Source of the DNA: Patescibacteria group bacterium
Lineage (GTDB): Bacteria; Patescibacteriota; Gracilibacteria; BD1-5; UBA2023
Assembly (NCBI GenBank): GCA_030836665.1
Contig: JAUPLX010000126.1
Span: 1-16,588, forward strand
Length of the DNA stretch: 16,588 nt
Direction: 5' to 3'
Shown: piece after piece, positions 15,365-16,588 of the stretch
Numbering within the stretch: position 1 is the first letter of the stretch
Layout: each line of letters begins with the position of its first letter
The notes under the pieces: generated by a model
Database searches by the model: none
What the model was told of the DNA's origin: nothing
What the model saw: the letters and a program-made list of their open reading frames with translations, nothing else
Translations under genes and position numbers: made by a program

Positions 15365-15380
15365 GGGCCAGAAAATAAAA

Positions 15381-15408
15381 TTGACTTTTGTATTTTTCTA
15401 TATATAGA
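15381..15408 (+). promoter_or_regulatory. Promoter of the gene at 15533
   Basis: TTGACT (15381-15386) followed after 16 bases by TATAGA (15403-15408), in a strongly AT-rich stretch; TAGATA two bases on is an alternative -10. The predicted start is near 15415, which gives a 5' leader of about 118 bases. Confidence 0.65.
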
Positions 15409-15415
15409 TAACTTA

Positions 15416-15504
15416 TCCTGAATGTTTTCAGGAAGTTGGAAAAAAGCAGACTGTTCATTAAATACCAAGGGAATTGAAGAATAAAATCCGAGAGTCGGAT
15501 TTTA
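15416..15504 (+). promoter_or_regulatory. Structured 5' leader with two perfect hairpins
   Basis: Hairpin 1 (TCCTGAA/TTCAGGA, 15416-15433, loop TGTT) lies at the predicted 5' end of the mRNA. Hairpin 2 is a perfect 10-bp stem, TAAAATCCGA with TCGGATTTTA, around a GAG triloop (15482-15504), 17 bases before the Shine-Dalgarno sequence (AGGAGG, 15522-15527). The 3' arm of hairpin 2 has only four T residues, so it is a poor terminator. mRNA protection or control of translation is more likely. I recognise no known riboswitch class. Confidence 0.55.
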
Positions 15505-15532
15505 AGTGAAAACCAATACACAGGAGGATCAT

Positions 15533-15934
15533 ATGGACTTTTCCGACGTTAAGCACGTACAAGTCATTCTCGACCAGCAAGAACGTGAGGCAAGGGCTTC
15601 TATCTTGCGACTCATTGCGATATCTTGCATTCTCATATACGGGATTTCGTTTTTCGGACATACCTCCGCGTATTCCAACGCCGAGAAGATGTCAGCGCAA
15701 ACCGTGTCGAAAACGGAAGCGTTTCCGGGTAACGGACTTACGCGATACGAGGTGCATTTTGACAAAAAAACGAAAACCAAAGTCGTGTCCTTGTACCGGG
15801 CCGTGGAAATGAAAGACATGCCGCTCTTTTTTCTCAAAGGCGGGACATTCTTTCCCGGTCAACCGACCGAAACCCACGTCGTTCCGATCGATGTCAAAAT
15901 CTCTCGCTTGGTAGCGAGCGGTTCCAAGGGTTGA
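15533..15934 (+). CDS. Small membrane-anchored protein of unknown function in a repeat-bounded segment
   Basis: 133 residues from ATG 15533, chosen because AGGAGG lies 5 bases upstream (a GTG at 15506 is poorer). A short charged N-terminus (MDFSDVKHVQVILDQQERE) precedes one membrane helix (SILRLIAISCILIYGISFFG, about 23-42). The remaining 90 residues would be outside the cell and look beta-rich (TRYEVHFDKKTKTKVVSLYR). I recognise no family. The frame ends at TGA 15932-15934. With UGA = Gly it would pass the terminator and end at TAA 16166-16168. No TAA or TAG occurs in any frame between the TGA and the terminator. The segment is richer in A+T than most of the window and is bounded by direct repeats, which suggests acquisition from elsewhere. 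Confidence 0.75.
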   Translation: MDFSDVKHVQVILDQQEREARASILRLIAISCILIYGISFFGHTSAYSNAEKMSAQTVSKTEAFPGNGLTRYEVHFDKKTKTKVVSLYRAVEMKDMPLFFLKGGTFFPGQPTETHVVPIDVKISRLVASGSKG

Positions 15935-16001
15935 AACAAATTGAAAGTTACCGAGCACTTTCGCGGGAATTGAAAATCCTCCGCGTTTGGCGAACTCGAA
16001 G

Positions 16002-16032
16002 AAAAGCGGCCCGTTTGGCCGCTTTTTATTTT
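16002..16032 (+). terminator. Rho-independent terminator of the gene at 15533
   Basis: AAAAGCGGCC (16002-16011) and GGCCGCTTTT (16017-16026) form a perfect 10-bp stem with a CGTTT loop, followed by TATTTT. Confidence 0.9.
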
Positions 16033-16096
16033 GCCGTGACTGATTCGAAAAAAAAGTTTTTCATTAAGCCGGGGAGTTATTACCAAGATATGCAAT

Positions 16097-16133
16097 CCGG
16101 CCACCGTCAAACGAAACGGTACCGGGTTTTTTT
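16097..16133 (+). terminator. Direct repeat, right copy, forming a terminator-like hairpin
   Basis: The right copy of the 23-base repeat extends into a hairpin: CCGG (16097-16100) pairs with 16122-16125 and ACCGT (16103-16107) pairs with ACGGT (16116-16120), with a CAAACGAA loop, followed by seven T residues (16127-16133). It could be a second terminator, but its match to 15342-15364 also makes it the right boundary of a possible inserted segment. Confidence 0.65.
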
Positions 16134-16160
16134 GCGGTTTGCCGAAGGATGTGGTTCAAT
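16132..16160 (+). promoter_or_regulatory. Weak candidate promoter for the gene at 16193
   Basis: TTGCGG (16132-16137), 17 bases, TTCAAT (16155-16160). The spacing is right but the boxes are weak. Confidence 0.3.
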
Positions 16161-16192
16161 GGGCGTAAGACCAATTTTTGTCGCCCTCCCGT

Positions 16193-16588
16193 ATGAATTT
16201 CCGAATGCGGATTTCCGATATCTTCGGTTTGAAACAAGCCCGCTTCCTTTCCCTTCTCGCCGCCGCCGCCCTTTCTTGGGTCTCCGGTTCCGGATTTCCG
16301 GAAGCCGTCATGACCGATGAACAGGGGGTTTTGGTGGGGGAGTTCGTTCAGAGCGCTGCTGCTGCCGATACTCCTGCCGCTAAAGCGGGACCCGCAGCCG
16401 AAAAATCCGCCGGAGACGCCGCCGCGACGACCGTCAACGGCATCATCCAACTCGTCATGATGCTGTTCCTTCCGGCGACCATCCTCGCCGGTTGGCTCCT
16501 TTCTCCGGACTGGACGTTCGGGGAGATTTTCGGTCTCCGCCCCATCATCCATAACCTGTGGGTGCTCGTATCCAACGTCGTCTACGTC
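16193..16588 (+). CDS. N-terminus of a multi-pass membrane protein (partial)
   Basis: Open from ATG 16193 to the window edge (132 codons); ATG 16205 is an alternative start. A basic N-terminus and hydrophobic stretch (ARFLSLLAAAALSWVSGSGF) look like a signal sequence. An Ala/Pro-rich linker follows (about 55-80), then a membrane helix (GIIQLVMMLFLPATILAGWL), a short loop with FGLRPIIHNLW, and the start of another hydrophobic segment. The layout of exported N-terminus, Ala-rich linker and helices broken by a PIIHNLW-like loop resembles VirB6/TrbL-type membrane proteins seen near pilus or secretion genes in CPR genomes. That is an impression from memory, not a firm assignment. Confidence 0.7.
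   Translation, partial: MNFRMRISDIFGLKQARFLSLLAAAALSWVSGSGFPEAVMTDEQGVLVGEFVQSAAAADTPAAKAGPAAEKSAGDAAATTVNGIIQLVMMLFLPATILAGWLLSPDWTFGEIFGLRPIIHNLWVLVSNVVYV

Noticed and set aside
1..16588. CRISPR array, insertion sequence or phage genes
   Set aside because: No regularly spaced repeats, transposase, integrase or phage structural genes were seen on either strand.

Overview
The window (16.6 kb, mostly about 50-55% GC, densely coding) looks like a chromosome fragment of a Candidate Phyla Radiation (Patescibacteria) bacterium that reads UGA as glycine (genetic code 25, known from Gracilibacteria/BD1-5 and Absconditabacteria/SR1). Read with the standard code, dnaG, uvrC, a prepilin-like gene, dnaJ, a priA-like gene and a cell-wall hydrolase gene all look broken. 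Read with UGA = Gly, all six become continuous, and the recoded codon falls on an invariant glycine in the PriA NRRG motif and on the expected prepilin-peptidase glycine. Conserved genes here end in TAA or TAG. The GC content is higher than I would expect for the known recoded lineages.

Layout. 1-120: 5' end of an unrecognised gene (-). 121-707: AT-rich, apparently non-coding DNA with strong inverted repeats. 708-3885: dnaG-rpoD operon (-), primase and the housekeeping sigma factor. 4004-6136: uvrC (-), nucleotide excision repair, swollen by two palindromic insertions that stay in frame. 6188-6472: small membrane protein (+) with its own terminator. 6553-8338: tight operon of a prepilin-like protein, a minimal DnaJ and a SpoU-type RNA methyltransferase (+). 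8398-10125: MFS transporter (+). 10135-11103: N-terminally truncated PriA-like protein (-), with a palindromic element at its 5' edge. 11202-11648: nrdR (-). 11803-11988: small four-cysteine protein (+), divergent from nrdR. 12055-14391: exported PGRP-type amidase fused to a SpoIID domain (-). 14476-15312: membrane-anchored coiled-coil protein (+). 15342-16119: a small AT-rich segment bounded by 23-bp direct repeats, carrying one membrane-anchored protein with a structured leader and its own promoter and terminator. 16193-end: start of a membrane protein (+).

Three observations stand out. (1) A palindromic element occurs at 4356-4546 (inside uvrC) and 11124-11191 (at the edge of the truncated priA). 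Its arms differ completely in sequence but stay complementary, around a nearly identical core with a bulged A and a compensatory base-pair change. A third palindrome (5560-5642) also sits inside uvrC. This recalls the Rickettsia palindromic elements that insert into genes in frame. (2) The three small unrecognised genes (6188, 11803, 15533) each have a good Shine-Dalgarno sequence and a strong rho-independent terminator, but only UGA between them. In a code-25 organism they would have no stop codon before the mRNA ends. (3) The last of these lies in the direct-repeat-bounded segment, which suggests an acquired cassette.

All homology statements rest on recognising motifs by eye. No search or folding program was run.
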